This document shows, piece by piece, positions 7,820 through 14,239 of a stretch of DNA of 15,237 nt. Each line of letters begins with the position of its first letter. Positions within the stretch are counted from its first letter, which is position 1. The notes beneath the pieces are model-generated. The model saw nothing but the letters and a program-made list of their open reading frames with translations. It was not told the origin of the DNA and searched no databases. A program made the translations under genes and the position numbers. Location of the stretch: contig CAKUBI010000035.1 in the NCBI GenBank assembly GCA_934636865.1, forward strand, positions 1 to 15,237, written 5' to 3'. Source of the stretch: an uncultured Oscillospiraceae bacterium. Its GTDB lineage: Bacteria > Bacillota > Clostridia > Oscillospirales > Oscillospiraceae.

Positions 7820-7847
7820 AGTATACGACAAAATTTCAATTTGTCAA
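7820..7847 (-). promoter_or_regulatory. ribU: Sigma-A promoter of the riboswitch-ribU transcript
   Basis: On the minus strand TTGACA (7842-7847) and TATACT (7820-7825) are 16 bp apart. They match the consensus 6/6 and 5/6, and transcription would start about 15 bases before the riboswitch. Confidence 0.85.
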
Positions 7848-7859
7848 GGGGAAAAATGC

Positions 7860-7888
7860 TTTACAAATAAGAACGGATGTTCTATAAT
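7860..7888 (+). promoter_or_regulatory. Sigma-A promoter of the SLOG/GyrI-like pair
   Basis: TTTACA (7860-7865) and a perfect TATAAT (7883-7888) are separated by 17 bp. It is divergent from the ribU promoter; the two -35 boxes are only 12 bp apart. The leader to the next start codon is only about 20 bases. Confidence 0.88.
7870..7883. promoter_or_regulatory. LexA (DinR)-type operator between -35 and -10
   Basis: AGAACGGATGTTCT is a GAAC-N4-GTTC palindrome (half sites 7871-7874 and 7879-7882). This is the core of the Gram-positive LexA box, CGAAC-N4-GTTCG. It fills the spacer and touches the first base of the -10, where a repressor would block RNA polymerase. Seen: the palindrome and its position. 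Inferred: LexA binding and DNA-damage induction. Confidence 0.65.
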
Positions 7889-7914
7889 GACAGAAAAGAC
7901 AGGAGGCGATGACG

Positions 7915-8418
7915 ATGCGGGGACGACCCTGCTCCTGCGCGTTCACCGGCCACCGGCCGGGCAAGCTCCCGTGGCAGGAGGATGAAAACGACCTGCGCTG
8001 CATCGCGCTCAAGGCAAAGCTGCGCGCGGCGGTGGAGAGCGCCATCCACGAGGGGATGGAGCATTTTATCTGCGGCATGGCCGAGGGCTGCGACCTCTAC
8101 TTTGCCGAAACGGTCCTTGCGCTGAAAAAGATCTACCCGCACATCACGCTCGAGGCCGCCGTCCCATGCCCCACGCAGGCGGACGGCTGGAGCGAAAAGC
8201 AGCAGGCGCGCTACCGCGATATTTTATCGCGCTGCGACTATGAAACGATGGTCCAGCAGAACTACACGCCCGGCTGCATGCAGCGGCGCAACCGCTATAT
8301 GGTGGACCACGCGAGCCTGCTGATCGCCGTGAACGACGGCGCGCGCGGCGGCACCAGATCGACGATCGAATACGCCTTCCGGCGCGGCGTCAGTGTGCTG
8401 GATATCCCGCTGGAATAA
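7915..8418 (+). CDS. SLOG-fold protein, YpsA/DUF1273-like
   Basis: The 167-residue protein starts with a strand-loop motif CAFTGHRPGKLPW (8-20), followed by FICGMAEGCDLYFAE (51-65), a central CPTQADGW (85-92), and a late block RNRYMVDHASLLIAVND (125-141) plus GGTRSTIEYA (145-154). These are the nucleotide-binding loops of the SLOG superfamily (DprA, LOG and YpsA relatives), which are proposed to sense or process nucleotides. B. subtilis YpsA is a cell-division-linked relative; the role here is unknown. Two ATGs compete: the one at 7909 is only 2 bases from AGGAGG (7901-7906), the one at 7915 is 8 bases away, so I chose 7915. It is the first gene after a LexA-type operator and is followed by a GyrI-like gene after 12 bp, so the two form an operon. 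Confidence 0.85.
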   Translation: MRGRPCSCAFTGHRPGKLPWQEDENDLRCIALKAKLRAAVESAIHEGMEHFICGMAEGCDLYFAETVLALKKIYPHITLEAAVPCPTQADGWSEKQQARYRDILSRCDYETMVQQNYTPGCMQRRNRYMVDHASLLIAVNDGARGGTRSTIEYAFRRGVSVLDIPLE

Positions 8419-8430
8419 AGGAGAGAGCAG

Positions 8431-9069
8431 ATGCCGTTTGATTTTAAGAAGGAATACCGGGAATTTTACCTGCCGAAGAGCCGGCCGGAGATCGTGACCG
8501 TGCCGCGGGCGAACTATATCGCCGTGCGCGGCGCGGGCGACCCGAACGAAGCGGACGGCGACTACCAGCGCGCCATCGGCGTGCTCTACGCCGTGGCCTA
8601 TACGCTCAAAATGAGCGGGCGCGCGGGGCACGAGATCGACGGATTTTTCGACTATGTCGTGCCGCCGCTCGAGGGCTTCTGGGAGCAGGAGGGCACAGAG
8701 CGTATGGACTACGGGAAAAAGTCGGCGTTTCGCTGGATCTCCGTCCTGCGCCTGCCGGACTTTATCCAAAGGGCGGACTTTGACTGGGCGGCGGAAGCGG
8801 CGGCAAAGAAGAAAAGGCTCGACTGCTCGGCAGCAGAATTTCTGACCGTTGACGAGGGCCTCTGCGTGCAGATCATGCACCTGGGCGCGTTCGACGATGA
8901 GCCTGCGTCCGTCGCGAAAATGGACGACTTCCTGCGCGAAAACGGGTATGAAAATGACCTGAGCGATACGCGCTGGCACCACGAGATCTATCTCTCCGAC
9001 CCGCGCCGCGTGGCGGCGGAGAAGCGGAAAACCGTCATCCGCCACCCGATCCGAAGGATCAGGAAATGA
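8431..9069 (+). CDS. GyrI-like small-molecule-binding domain protein
   Basis: The 212-residue single-domain protein matches the COG4832/GyrI-like group. Recognisable blocks are FKKEYREFYLPKSRPEIVTVP at the N-terminus, AVRGAGDPN, YAVAYTLKMS, YVVPPLEGFW, GLCVQIMHLGAFDDEPASVAKM and a late HHEIYLSDPRRV ending in RHPIRRIRK. Family members share the SHS2-like ligand-binding fold of BmrR and of E. coli SbmC/GyrI. They may bind or hydrolyse small toxic compounds; no DNA-binding domain is present here. Its ribosome binding site (AAAGGAG, 8417-8423) overlaps the stop of the SLOG gene, indicating tight coupling. E. coli sbmC is itself SOS-induced, which parallels the LexA-type operator upstream of this pair. 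The ligand is unknown. Confidence 0.9.
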   Translation: MPFDFKKEYREFYLPKSRPEIVTVPRANYIAVRGAGDPNEADGDYQRAIGVLYAVAYTLKMSGRAGHEIDGFFDYVVPPLEGFWEQEGTERMDYGKKSAFRWISVLRLPDFIQRADFDWAAEAAAKKKRLDCSAAEFLTVDEGLCVQIMHLGAFDDEPASVAKMDDFLRENGYENDLSDTRWHHEIYLSDPRRVAAEKRKTVIRHPIRRIRK

Positions 9070-9070
9070 G

Positions 9071-9105
9071 AAAAGGAGCGTTCCCTTGCCGGGAACGCTC
9101 CTTTT
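9071..9105. terminator. Intrinsic terminator after the GyrI-like gene
   Basis: A perfect 15-bp stem pairs 9071-9085 with 9091-9105 around a TTGCC loop (core GGAGCGTTCCC/GGGAACGCTCC), followed on the plus strand by a T-rich tail (TTTTTATTATTT from 9102). It starts 1 base after the stop codon. On the minus strand the stem ends in TTTT, so it also serves the converging transporter gene. Confidence 0.95.
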
Positions 9106-9120
9106 TATTATTTATCTGGA

Positions 9121-10029
9121 TCAGATGTCGAACACACCCATCACGGCAATGCCGATGACGACGAGGATGATCATCAGATAGTGCTTCCACGAGAGCTTTT
9201 CCTTCAGGAAAAGGCGGCTCCACAGCACGCTCGCGGCGCAATAGGAGCTGATGATCGGCGCAGACATGGCCAGATGCTCCGTGTCGGAGATGGCATAGAT
9301 GTAGGCGAACTGACCGGCGGTCTCGCAGATGGCGCCGATGTACTTCGGCGCTTCCTTTCTGGGCAGAAGACGGTCCTTTTTGATGCACACGACGTAGATG
9401 AAGCACACCGCGGCGGCGAAGAGGAACGTCAGCTCGTAGGCGCAGTTCGCACTGCCCTCGTCCAGCGTTTCAAGCACGCGGTTGTCGGCAAAGGTGCCGG
9501 CGGCATCGAGCAGGCAGTAGGCCACGGGAAGCGCCAGGGCGAGGAAGCTCTTGGCGTACTTGCGGTTGCCCTCGGCCTGACGGGCCGCACGCAGCTCGGG
9601 GTCCTCCGTGGCGTCCACCACGCCGAGACCGATCGCGCCCACGCACACAAGAATGATCGCGCCGATGGCGAGCGGAGAGTAATCCTCGCCGCCGAGGAAC
9701 AGCAGTGTCATCACGGCAACGAGCGCGCCGGACGAGTTGCAGATCGGCGACGAGACGGACAGCTCAATGTACCGCAGACCCATGTATCCCAGCGTCATCG
9801 AGCCGATGTACAGGAGCGACACGGGAAGATAGGTGAGGATGATGGACATGCTGATCTCGGTCCCGCCGACGAAGATCTCGAAGGCGGCGTGAAGGCCCAT
9901 CACGGTACCCACGGCGATGACCATCTTGAGGTGGGCGAGATGATCGTCCTCCCCCTGACAGCCGATCTTGGAAAAGAGGTCACTGCCGCTCCAGCAGAGC
10001 AGCGCGATCAGAGAAAGCCAGAACCACAT
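9121..10029 (-). CDS. DMT superfamily (EamA-type) transporter
   Basis: The 302-residue membrane protein has roughly ten hydrophobic helices arranged as two EamA-like halves. They are joined by a charged cytoplasmic loop around residues 138-160 (VDATEDPELRAARQAEGNRKYAK). The start MWFWLSLIALLCWSGSDLFSKIG and the end of the second half, with SAPIISSYCAASVLWSRLFLKEKLS then a terminal hydrophobic helix, are typical of drug/metabolite transporters. The substrate cannot be told. The ATG is preceded by AAAGGAG (reverse complement of 10044-10050) at a rather long 14-base spacing, but no better in-frame start is seen. It lies 146 bp downstream of the methionine gamma-lyase-family gene on the same strand and may be read through from it; export of a product or amino acid is a guess. 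Confidence 0.85.
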   Translation of the reverse strand: MWFWLSLIALLCWSGSDLFSKIGCQGEDDHLAHLKMVIAVGTVMGLHAAFEIFVGGTEISMSIILTYLPVSLLYIGSMTLGYMGLRYIELSVSSPICNSSGALVAVMTLLFLGGEDYSPLAIGAIILVCVGAIGLGVVDATEDPELRAARQAEGNRKYAKSFLALALPVAYCLLDAAGTFADNRVLETLDEGSANCAYELTFLFAAAVCFIYVVCIKKDRLLPRKEAPKYIGAICETAGQFAYIYAISDTEHLAMSAPIISSYCAASVLWSRLFLKEKLSWKHYLMIILVVIGIAVMGVFDI

Positions 10030-10053
10030 ATGAAATTGTTAAACTCCTTTGTA

Positions 10054-10085
10054 CTGTTATTTTTTGATTCTTTTTGCGATAACAG
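10054..10085. repeat. Inverted repeat in the leader of the EamA-type gene
   Basis: CTGTTAT (10054-10060) and ATAACAG (10079-10085) are perfect 7-bp arms separated by 18 bases, immediately before the transporter's ribosome binding site. The rest of the 146-bp gap is very C/G-rich with no clear promoter. It could be an operator or a weak leader hairpin. Confidence 0.35.
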
Positions 10086-10175
10086 CACGCGGGGGCGGGC
10101 GGCGGCGAAAGTGCCGGTTGGTCGCGGGGGTCCTTCGGATGAGCATTGAAAAATGTCCTTTTTTGAGCGGATCGG

Positions 10176-11459
10176 TCAGGGGAGAGTGATGAGGCCCGCG
10201 TCGAGCATCTTCTGCAGCGACAGCAGCACGCCGAGCTTGGCGTGGTACCACGTCAGGCCGCCCTGATAGTAGATGGCATAGGGTTCGCGCACGGGACCGT
10301 CGGCCGAGAGCTCGATGGAGCTGCCCTGCACGAACGCGCCCGCCGCCATGATGACGTCGGAATCGTAGCCGGGCATCGGCGCGGGGACGGGATCGACATA
10401 GCTGTCCACCGCGGCGGCGGACTGGATGCCCTTGCAGAAGGCGACCATGCCCTCAGGCGAGCCGAGCTCGACGCACTGGATGATGTCGTGCCGCACCTCC
10501 TTAGAGGAGGGGACGACCGTGAAGCCGAGCTTTTCGTAGCACGCGGCGACGAATACCGCTCCCTTGACCGCGCCGGAAACGACGCTGGGCGCTAAGAAGA
10601 AGCCCTGATAGAGAGACGGCATCAGGCCGAGGTTCGCGCCGACCTCCTGCCCGAGGCCGGGCGCGGAAAGGCGGTAGGCGCAGCGGTCCACGCACTTCTG
10701 CGTGCCGCAGATGTAGCCGCCGATGGGGGCAAGGCCGCCGCCGGGGTTCTTGATGAGACTGCCGACGATCATGTCCGCGCCGAAGTCGCTCGGCTCGTTC
10801 GCTTCGACGAATTCGCCGTAGCAGTTATCGACCATGACGGCGACGTCGGGGCGCAGCTTTTTGCAGAACGCGATGGCTTCGCCGATGGCGTCCACGGAGA
10901 TGGTCGGGCGCGGGCAGTAGCCCTTGGAGCGCTGGATGTGGATGAGCTTCGTCTTATCGTTCAGCGCGCGCCCGATGGCGGGGAAGTCAAAGCTGCCGTC
11001 CGGCAGAAGATCGACCTGCGCGTAGGAAACGCCGTACTCCTTGAGCGAGCACGGACAGTCGCGGATGCCGATGACCTCCTCAAGCGTATCGTAGGGCTTG
11101 CCGGAGATGGCGAGCAGCTCGTCGCCCGGCAGGAGGTTGGCGGAAAGCGCGACGGCCAGCGCGTGCGTGCCGCAGGTGATCTGCGGGCGGACGAGCGCGG
11201 CCTCGGTGTGGAAGGCGCTGGCGTAGACGCGCTCCAAATTGTCGCGGCCCTCGTCATCGTAGCCGTAGCCGGTCGAAGCGGCAAAGTGCGTCGCGTTCAC
11301 GCGGTTTTTCTGCATCGCGGCGATGACCTTCGCCTGATTGAGCTCGGCGATCTCTTCGATCGCGGCAAAGCGGGGCTTGAGCTCGTCGAGCACGCCTTCG
11401 CCGAATTTGAGCACCCTGTCGCTCACGCCGAGCGACAGATACATTTCATCTCTGTTCAT
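10176..11459 (-). CDS. Methionine gamma-lyase-family PLP enzyme (aluminium-resistance protein type)
   Basis: The 427-residue protein belongs to the fold-type I PLP enzymes related to cystathionine/methionine lyases, in the group long annotated as aluminium resistance (YnbB-like). Visible motifs are ASTGYGYDDEGRD at 61-73, PQITCGTHALA at 92-102, a VMVDNCYGEFVE block at 209-219 with Asp211 expected on the PLP ring, and SLIKNPGGGLAPIGGY at 234-249 with Lys237 as the Schiff base. The reaction is probably a C-S lyase or related elimination on a sulphur amino acid, but true substrates of this subfamily are poorly defined. The ATG (11457-11459) follows a strong GGAGGAGG site (reverse complement of 11464-11471), which lies inside the upstream gene. 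The two genes overlap by 4 bp (ATGA), indicating translational coupling. Confidence 0.9.
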   Translation of the reverse strand: MNRDEMYLSLGVSDRVLKFGEGVLDELKPRFAAIEEIAELNQAKVIAAMQKNRVNATHFAASTGYGYDDEGRDNLERVYASAFHTEAALVRPQITCGTHALAVALSANLLPGDELLAISGKPYDTLEEVIGIRDCPCSLKEYGVSYAQVDLLPDGSFDFPAIGRALNDKTKLIHIQRSKGYCPRPTISVDAIGEAIAFCKKLRPDVAVMVDNCYGEFVEANEPSDFGADMIVGSLIKNPGGGLAPIGGYICGTQKCVDRCAYRLSAPGLGQEVGANLGLMPSLYQGFFLAPSVVSGAVKGAVFVAACYEKLGFTVVPSSKEVRHDIIQCVELGSPEGMVAFCKGIQSAAAVDSYVDPVPAPMPGYDSDVIMAAGAFVQGSSIELSADGPVREPYAIYYQGGLTWYHAKLGVLLSLQKMLDAGLITLP

Positions 11460-12220
11460 TGTTCCTCCTCCGGCGTGTCGGGAAACGCAACGCCGTTGCA
11501 TCGTAAGATAAACCGCAGCGGATAGTCGCGGTCTAAATAGTGCGTGCTGTACCATTCATAGGTCGCGGCGGACAGCTGCCGCAGCTCGGGCGCTTCCATG
11601 CGGAACAGGTCGAACGTTTTCTGATCGCCCGAGAGCAGCGCGCCCAGAAGCTCACCCTGCTTTTCCTCATAGAGCCGCGCAAAGCACGCGTCCATGATGG
11701 CCGCGCAGACACGCTCATCGTCTGTGCCGTAATCCTCGCGGTGGGCGAGCCAGTAGAGAAATTCGCGCGGGTCGAGATCGAGGTGCGTCGTGACCTGCGA
11801 GAGCTTGTAGAACGCGGCGCGGTCGCCGCGCTTCAAAATGTCGATGAGGTAGGCGACGAGCTGCTCGTCCAGCTCCACGCAGTCGCAAAAGACCTCGAAG
11901 GCGTGCTTGCCTGCGTCGGGATCGGGCGCGGGCGGTTCGGCTTCAGGCTCCGGCTCGTCCGCGGCGGACAGCTTTTCGAGCAGCGCGCGGGAGAATCCCT
12001 CCTCGCTGAAGCTGTCGAACAGGGCCTCGTCCAGCTTGTCCCCGGCGCTTTCGGCGCACAGGCGCACAAAGTCGGGCACGCTTATCGTCCGCAGCGCCTT
12101 TTGCAGCTGCGCGGCGCGTTCCACCGGCGTCTCGCCGGAGAGTGCAAGCGCCGGGGGCGCGGGCATCGTGCCCTCGCACAGGGCGCTCATATAATGTAAA
12201 TAGCGCTCGCAAAGCTCCAT
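11456..12220 (-). CDS. Acidic hypothetical protein, coupled to the lyase-family gene
   Basis: I do not recognise this 254-residue protein. It is strongly acidic and probably cytoplasmic: no signal peptide or membrane helix is seen. It appears to have two helical regions, about 1-85 and 105-250, joined by a Pro/Glu/Asp-rich linker (DEPEPEAEPPAPDPDAG, 88-104). The second half is rich in aromatic residues (FLYWLAHREDYG, YEWYSTHYLDRDYP). Cysteines are scattered (CDCVELDEQ, near 112-120) without a clear metal-binding pattern. A good AAGGAGG site precedes the ATG. Its last four bases overlap the next gene's start, so it may assist or be balanced with that PLP enzyme, or it may only be co-transcribed. 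The coding frame is well supported by the promoter, ribosome binding site and overlap. Confidence 0.8.
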   Translation of the reverse strand: MELCERYLHYMSALCEGTMPAPPALALSGETPVERAAQLQKALRTISVPDFVRLCAESAGDKLDEALFDSFSEEGFSRALLEKLSAADEPEPEAEPPAPDPDAGKHAFEVFCDCVELDEQLVAYLIDILKRGDRAAFYKLSQVTTHLDLDPREFLYWLAHREDYGTDDERVCAAIMDACFARLYEEKQGELLGALLSGDQKTFDLFRMEAPELRQLSAATYEWYSTHYLDRDYPLRFILRCNGVAFPDTPEEEQ

Positions 12221-12250
12221 TGCCGCGCCTCCTTGTTCATAATCTTTAAC

Positions 12251-12279
12251 ATAATATCATAGACTGGAGCAAAAAGCAA
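12251..12279 (-). promoter_or_regulatory. Candidate promoter of the hypothetical-lyase operon
   Basis: On the minus strand TTGCTT (12274-12279) and TATTAT (12251-12256) are 17 bp apart. The -10 matches 5/6 and the -35 keeps the TTG. It lies in a short AT-rich island between the upstream terminator and the hypothetical gene. Confidence 0.6.
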
Positions 12280-12289
12280 CCAAAAACGA

Positions 12290-12316
12290 AAGAAAGCCGC
12301 GTTCAGCGGCTTTCTT
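12290..12316 (-). terminator. Terminator of the glycosyltransferase gene, overlapping its stop codon
   Basis: An 11-bp stem pairs 12306-12316 with 12290-12300 (core GAAAGCCGC/GCGGCTTTC). The TGA stop is in its 5-base loop, and a T-rich tail (TCGTTTTTGG) follows on the minus strand. The last codons of the gene therefore form the 5' arm. Confidence 0.8.
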
Positions 12317-13406
12317 CGCGGAGCTTTTCCATGAGGATCGCACGATTGCCCTGCAAGCGCTGGTCGTCCGGGGCAAGCTCCAGCGCCGCTTCGGCGGCGG
12401 CGAGGGACAGTGCCGTCTGGCCGAGATGGTCATATGCGATGGCGAGCAGGTCGTGCGGAAAGCTGCCCCACGCGAACGGTTCGCAGATGTAGGTGCGCGG
12501 CCGCTCGGTGATGGCGAGCGCGCGGCGGACCGCGAAAACGACGCCGTACCAGTCCTTCTGCGTGGAAAGAAGATCGGCAAATTCAAGATACGGCTCACGC
12601 AGGTGCGGCGCTTCGGCGACGGCGCGGTGCAGCCAGCGCGCGGCCTCGTCCTCGCGCCCCAGACGCCGCAGGCAGCGGGCGATGTAGCGCATCGACGCGC
12701 AGCGCTCGTCGCGCCAGACGGCCTGCGGCATGGCGAGGTGGGCTTTCAGCGTTTCGACGGCCTTTTCCCATTCGCCGCGGTACATGTACTCGCGGCCGAG
12801 GTAGTGGCGGTTCCGGTCGTTGTCCGGCTCCTCCCGCACGGCAAGCTCCAAAAGCGGCAGATACTGCCCGCGCGACTTGCTCTCGTCGGGGTGGTGGTCG
12901 AGCTGCACGCCGTCCGCGTCAGTGAAGCGCTCGCCGCCGTCGCCTGCGTATTGCAGGACCTCGTGCACCGCGCCCTTCCAGCGGTAGCAGCCGTTTTTGT
13001 GAATTTTATCGGCCCAGAACACACAGCCCTCGCGTCCATCGGGCAGAAAGCTCCACGTGTAGCGGTAGCGGGCGCGCGTCGTGTCCGCGCGCCATGCCTG
13101 CTCGAGCCTTTTGCGCCAGCCGGGGCGGAACTGCTCGTCAAGGTCGATGCAGCAGCAGATGTCGGCGTCCGATGGGATGAGCTTCATCGATTCATTGCGC
13201 GCAGTGTCAAAGCGCCACGGCGAGATGACCTCCTGTTCAACGTGCGCGCCGCGCGCTTTGAGCTTTTGAACCGTATCGTCCGTTGAACCTGTATCGAGCA
13301 CGCAGACGATGTCCGCTTCGGACATCGAGTCCATGAAGCGGTCCGTGAACTGTGCTTCGTTTTTGCAGATCGCGTAAACGCAGACGCGATAGGAAATGAC
13401 GATCAC
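12303..13406 (-). CDS. Family 2 glycosyltransferase with C-terminal TPR-like repeats
   Basis: The N-terminal half is a GT-A domain of family 2. It has a first strand and YAICKNE (11-17), the nucleotide-sugar loop VLDTGSTDDT (36-45), and CIDLDEQF (87-94) as the DxD-type metal site, followed by conserved KGAVHEVL (144-151). Residues about 185-355 form helical TPR-like repeats (for example YLGREYMYRGEWEKAVETLK), which often bind protein acceptors. It is probably cytoplasmic and transfers a sugar to a protein or surface glycan. The preceding gene on the same strand encodes a Thr-rich collagen-like protein, a plausible acceptor. The start is uncertain. The GTG at 13406 directly abuts the Shine-Dalgarno (AGAAGGTGATC); an in-frame ATT nine bases later (13395-13397) has ideal spacing and gives an N-terminus SYRVCVYAICKNE like relatives. 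Confidence 0.85.
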   Translation of the reverse strand: MIVISYRVCVYAICKNEAQFTDRFMDSMSEADIVCVLDTGSTDDTVQKLKARGAHVEQEVISPWRFDTARNESMKLIPSDADICCCIDLDEQFRPGWRKRLEQAWRADTTRARYRYTWSFLPDGREGCVFWADKIHKNGCYRWKGAVHEVLQYAGDGGERFTDADGVQLDHHPDESKSRGQYLPLLELAVREEPDNDRNRHYLGREYMYRGEWEKAVETLKAHLAMPQAVWRDERCASMRYIARCLRRLGREDEAARWLHRAVAEAPHLREPYLEFADLLSTQKDWYGVVFAVRRALAITERPRTYICEPFAWGSFPHDLLAIAYDHLGQTALSLAAAEAALELAPDDQRLQGNRAILMEKLREESR

Positions 13407-13428
13407 CTTCTTATTATATATGTATCGC

Positions 13429-13448
13429 GGCGCGGCTTGCGCCGCACC
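13429..13448 (-). terminator. GNRA-loop hairpin after the collagen-like gene
   Basis: On the minus strand GGTGCGGC (13441-13448) pairs with GCCGCGCC (13429-13436, one G-U pair) around a GCAA tetraloop. It lies 9 bases after the stop, but no T-run follows, so it may be an RNA-stabilising or intercistronic hairpin rather than a full terminator. A TATAAT (reverse complement of 13415-13420) lies just before the next gene's start, without a recognisable -35. Confidence 0.45.
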
Positions 13449-13457
13449 GCTTCTGCA

Positions 13458-14087
13458 TCAGGTCGCGAGCAGACCCGCGGCGCGCAGATTCGCGAGCAGC
13501 GCGTTGAACTGCTCCACGACGTCCTCAAGGCTCGCCGCGTCAGCGACAGCCGCGGCCGCGCGCGTATCAGCGGGGCCGGTCGGACCGGTCGGGCCAGTGG
13601 GTCCGGTAGGTCCCGTGGGGCCCGTCGGGCCCGTTGCACCAGCTGCACCGTCAGCGCCAGCCGGACCGGTTGGGCCGGTTGCCCCAGTCGCGCCCGCTGC
13701 TCCGGTCGGACCCGTAGGCCCGATGGGCCCCTGCGGGCCGGTCGCTCCGGTCGCACCTGCTGCACCGGCGGGACCTGCCGCACCCTGCGGACCCGCAGGA
13801 CCGACAGCCCCGGCGGGGCCTTGGAGTCCCTGCGCGCCCTGCGGGCCAACGGGACCCGTGGGGCCGATGCTGCCGGCCGCGCCGGGGACGCCCTGCAGCC
13901 CCTGCACGCCCTGCGGGCCGGTGGGACCCATCGGCCCCGGCACGCCCTGAATGCCCTGCACGCCCTGCGGGCCGGTCGGCCCGATCACGCCGGGCGCGGG
14001 ATACGGCGGAAACGGCGGCGGGGCAGGACAGGGCGGCGGGCAGCGGTCGCAGCTGCAATTATTTTGAAAACGGTTGATGACGATCAC
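13458..14087 (-). CDS. Collagen-like Gly-X-Y repeat protein, probable spore-surface (exosporium) protein
   Basis: The product of up to 209 residues has three parts. A Cys- and Pro-rich N-terminus ([17 protein letters not shown]) is followed by 47 uninterrupted Gly-X-Y triplets at residues 33-173, including six consecutive GPT. A 36-residue Ala-rich tail then ends in [21 protein letters not shown]. Such tails and GPT-rich repeats are common in Firmicute collagen-like proteins of the BclA type, which form trimeric filaments on spores and carry O-glycans on Thr. No cleavable signal peptide is seen, in keeping with assembly from the mother cell. The glycosyltransferase follows after 51 bp. The GTG at 14087 abuts AAGGAGG; an in-frame ATC nine bases on (14076-14078) has better spacing, so the start is unsettled. 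A sporulation-type promoter may lie upstream. Confidence 0.85.
   Translation of the reverse strand: MIVINRFQNNCSCDRCPPPCPAPPPFPPYPAPGVIGPTGPQGVQGIQGVPGPMGPTGPQGVQGLQGVPGAAGSIGPTGPVGPQGAQGLQGPAGAVGPAGPQGAAGPAGAAGATGATGPQGPIGPTGPTGAAGATGATGPTGPAGADGAAGATGPTGPTGPTGPTGPTGPTGPADTRAAAAVADAASLEDVVEQFNALLANLRAAGLLAT
13569..13991 (-). repeat. Gly-X-Y coding repeat (47 triplets)
   Basis: A 9-bp period encodes Gly-X-Y without interruption. Units resembling [16 protein letters not shown] recur as longer imperfect repeats near the 5' end, and GPT is repeated six times at 13578-13631. Synonymous positions vary between units, so the protein pattern is kept by selection rather than by very recent DNA expansion. 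Confidence 0.95.
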
Positions 14088-14124
14088 CCTCCTTCACGTC
14101 CTTGCAGGAAAATCCCTGCGCTCC

Positions 14125-14150
14125 ATTCTATGCGGCGGTCCGGCGGGCGT
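14125..14150 (-). promoter_or_regulatory. Possible sigma-K/E (mother-cell) type promoter of the collagen-like gene
   Basis: On the minus strand CATAGAAT (reverse complement of 14125-14132) resembles the -10 of sporulation sigma factors. It is preceded by AC (14149-14150) at exactly 16 bp, the sigma-K spacing. TAGAAT within it is also 5/6 of a sigma-A -10, but no -35 is present at 17 bp. Short motifs like these occur by chance, so this rests mainly on the gene's likely role. Confidence 0.35.
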
Positions 14151-14199
14151 GAGAGCGTGAAGGCGTTCGTGCACATTCTGTGAACAATCACAAAAATTC

Positions 14200-14228
14200 T
14201 TGCAAGCGCAGGGCCGGTATGCTAACAT
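14200..14228 (+). promoter_or_regulatory. Candidate sigma-A promoter of the SLH protein gene
   Basis: TTGCAA (14200-14205) and TAACAT (14223-14228) are 17 bp apart, each 4/6 of consensus. The start site would fall about 30 bases before the ATG. Confidence 0.5.
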
Positions 14229-14239
14229 ACTATGGTATG
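14217..14239. promoter_or_regulatory. Three alternating GTATG/CATAC half sites over the -10
   Basis: GTATG (14217-14221), CATAC (14226-14230) and GTATG (14235-14239) begin exactly 9 bp apart with alternating orientation, forming two overlapping palindromes across the -10 and start site. This looks like an operator for a dimeric repressor; the regulator is unknown. Confidence 0.45.

Noticed and set aside
10057..10251. Short minus-strand frame between the lyase-family gene and the transporter
   Set aside because: It overlaps the end of the certain PLP-enzyme gene, has an Arg-rich random composition, and has no Shine-Dalgarno.
10938..11525. Plus-strand frame opposite the lyase-family gene
   Set aside because: It is antisense to conserved PLP-enzyme motifs and has no recognisable domain or ribosome binding site.
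13396..13950. Plus-strand frame encoding GPVGPV-type collagen-like repeats
   Set aside because: Gly and Pro codons are complementary, so the antisense of a Gly-X-Pro/Thr repeat also reads as Gly-Pro repeats. It lacks the Cys-rich head and the conserved tail of the minus-strand protein and has no ribosome binding site.
13569..13991. Tandem repeats considered as a CRISPR or satellite array
   Set aside because: The period is 9 bp with synonymous variation inside a coding frame; there are no constant repeats with unique spacers.
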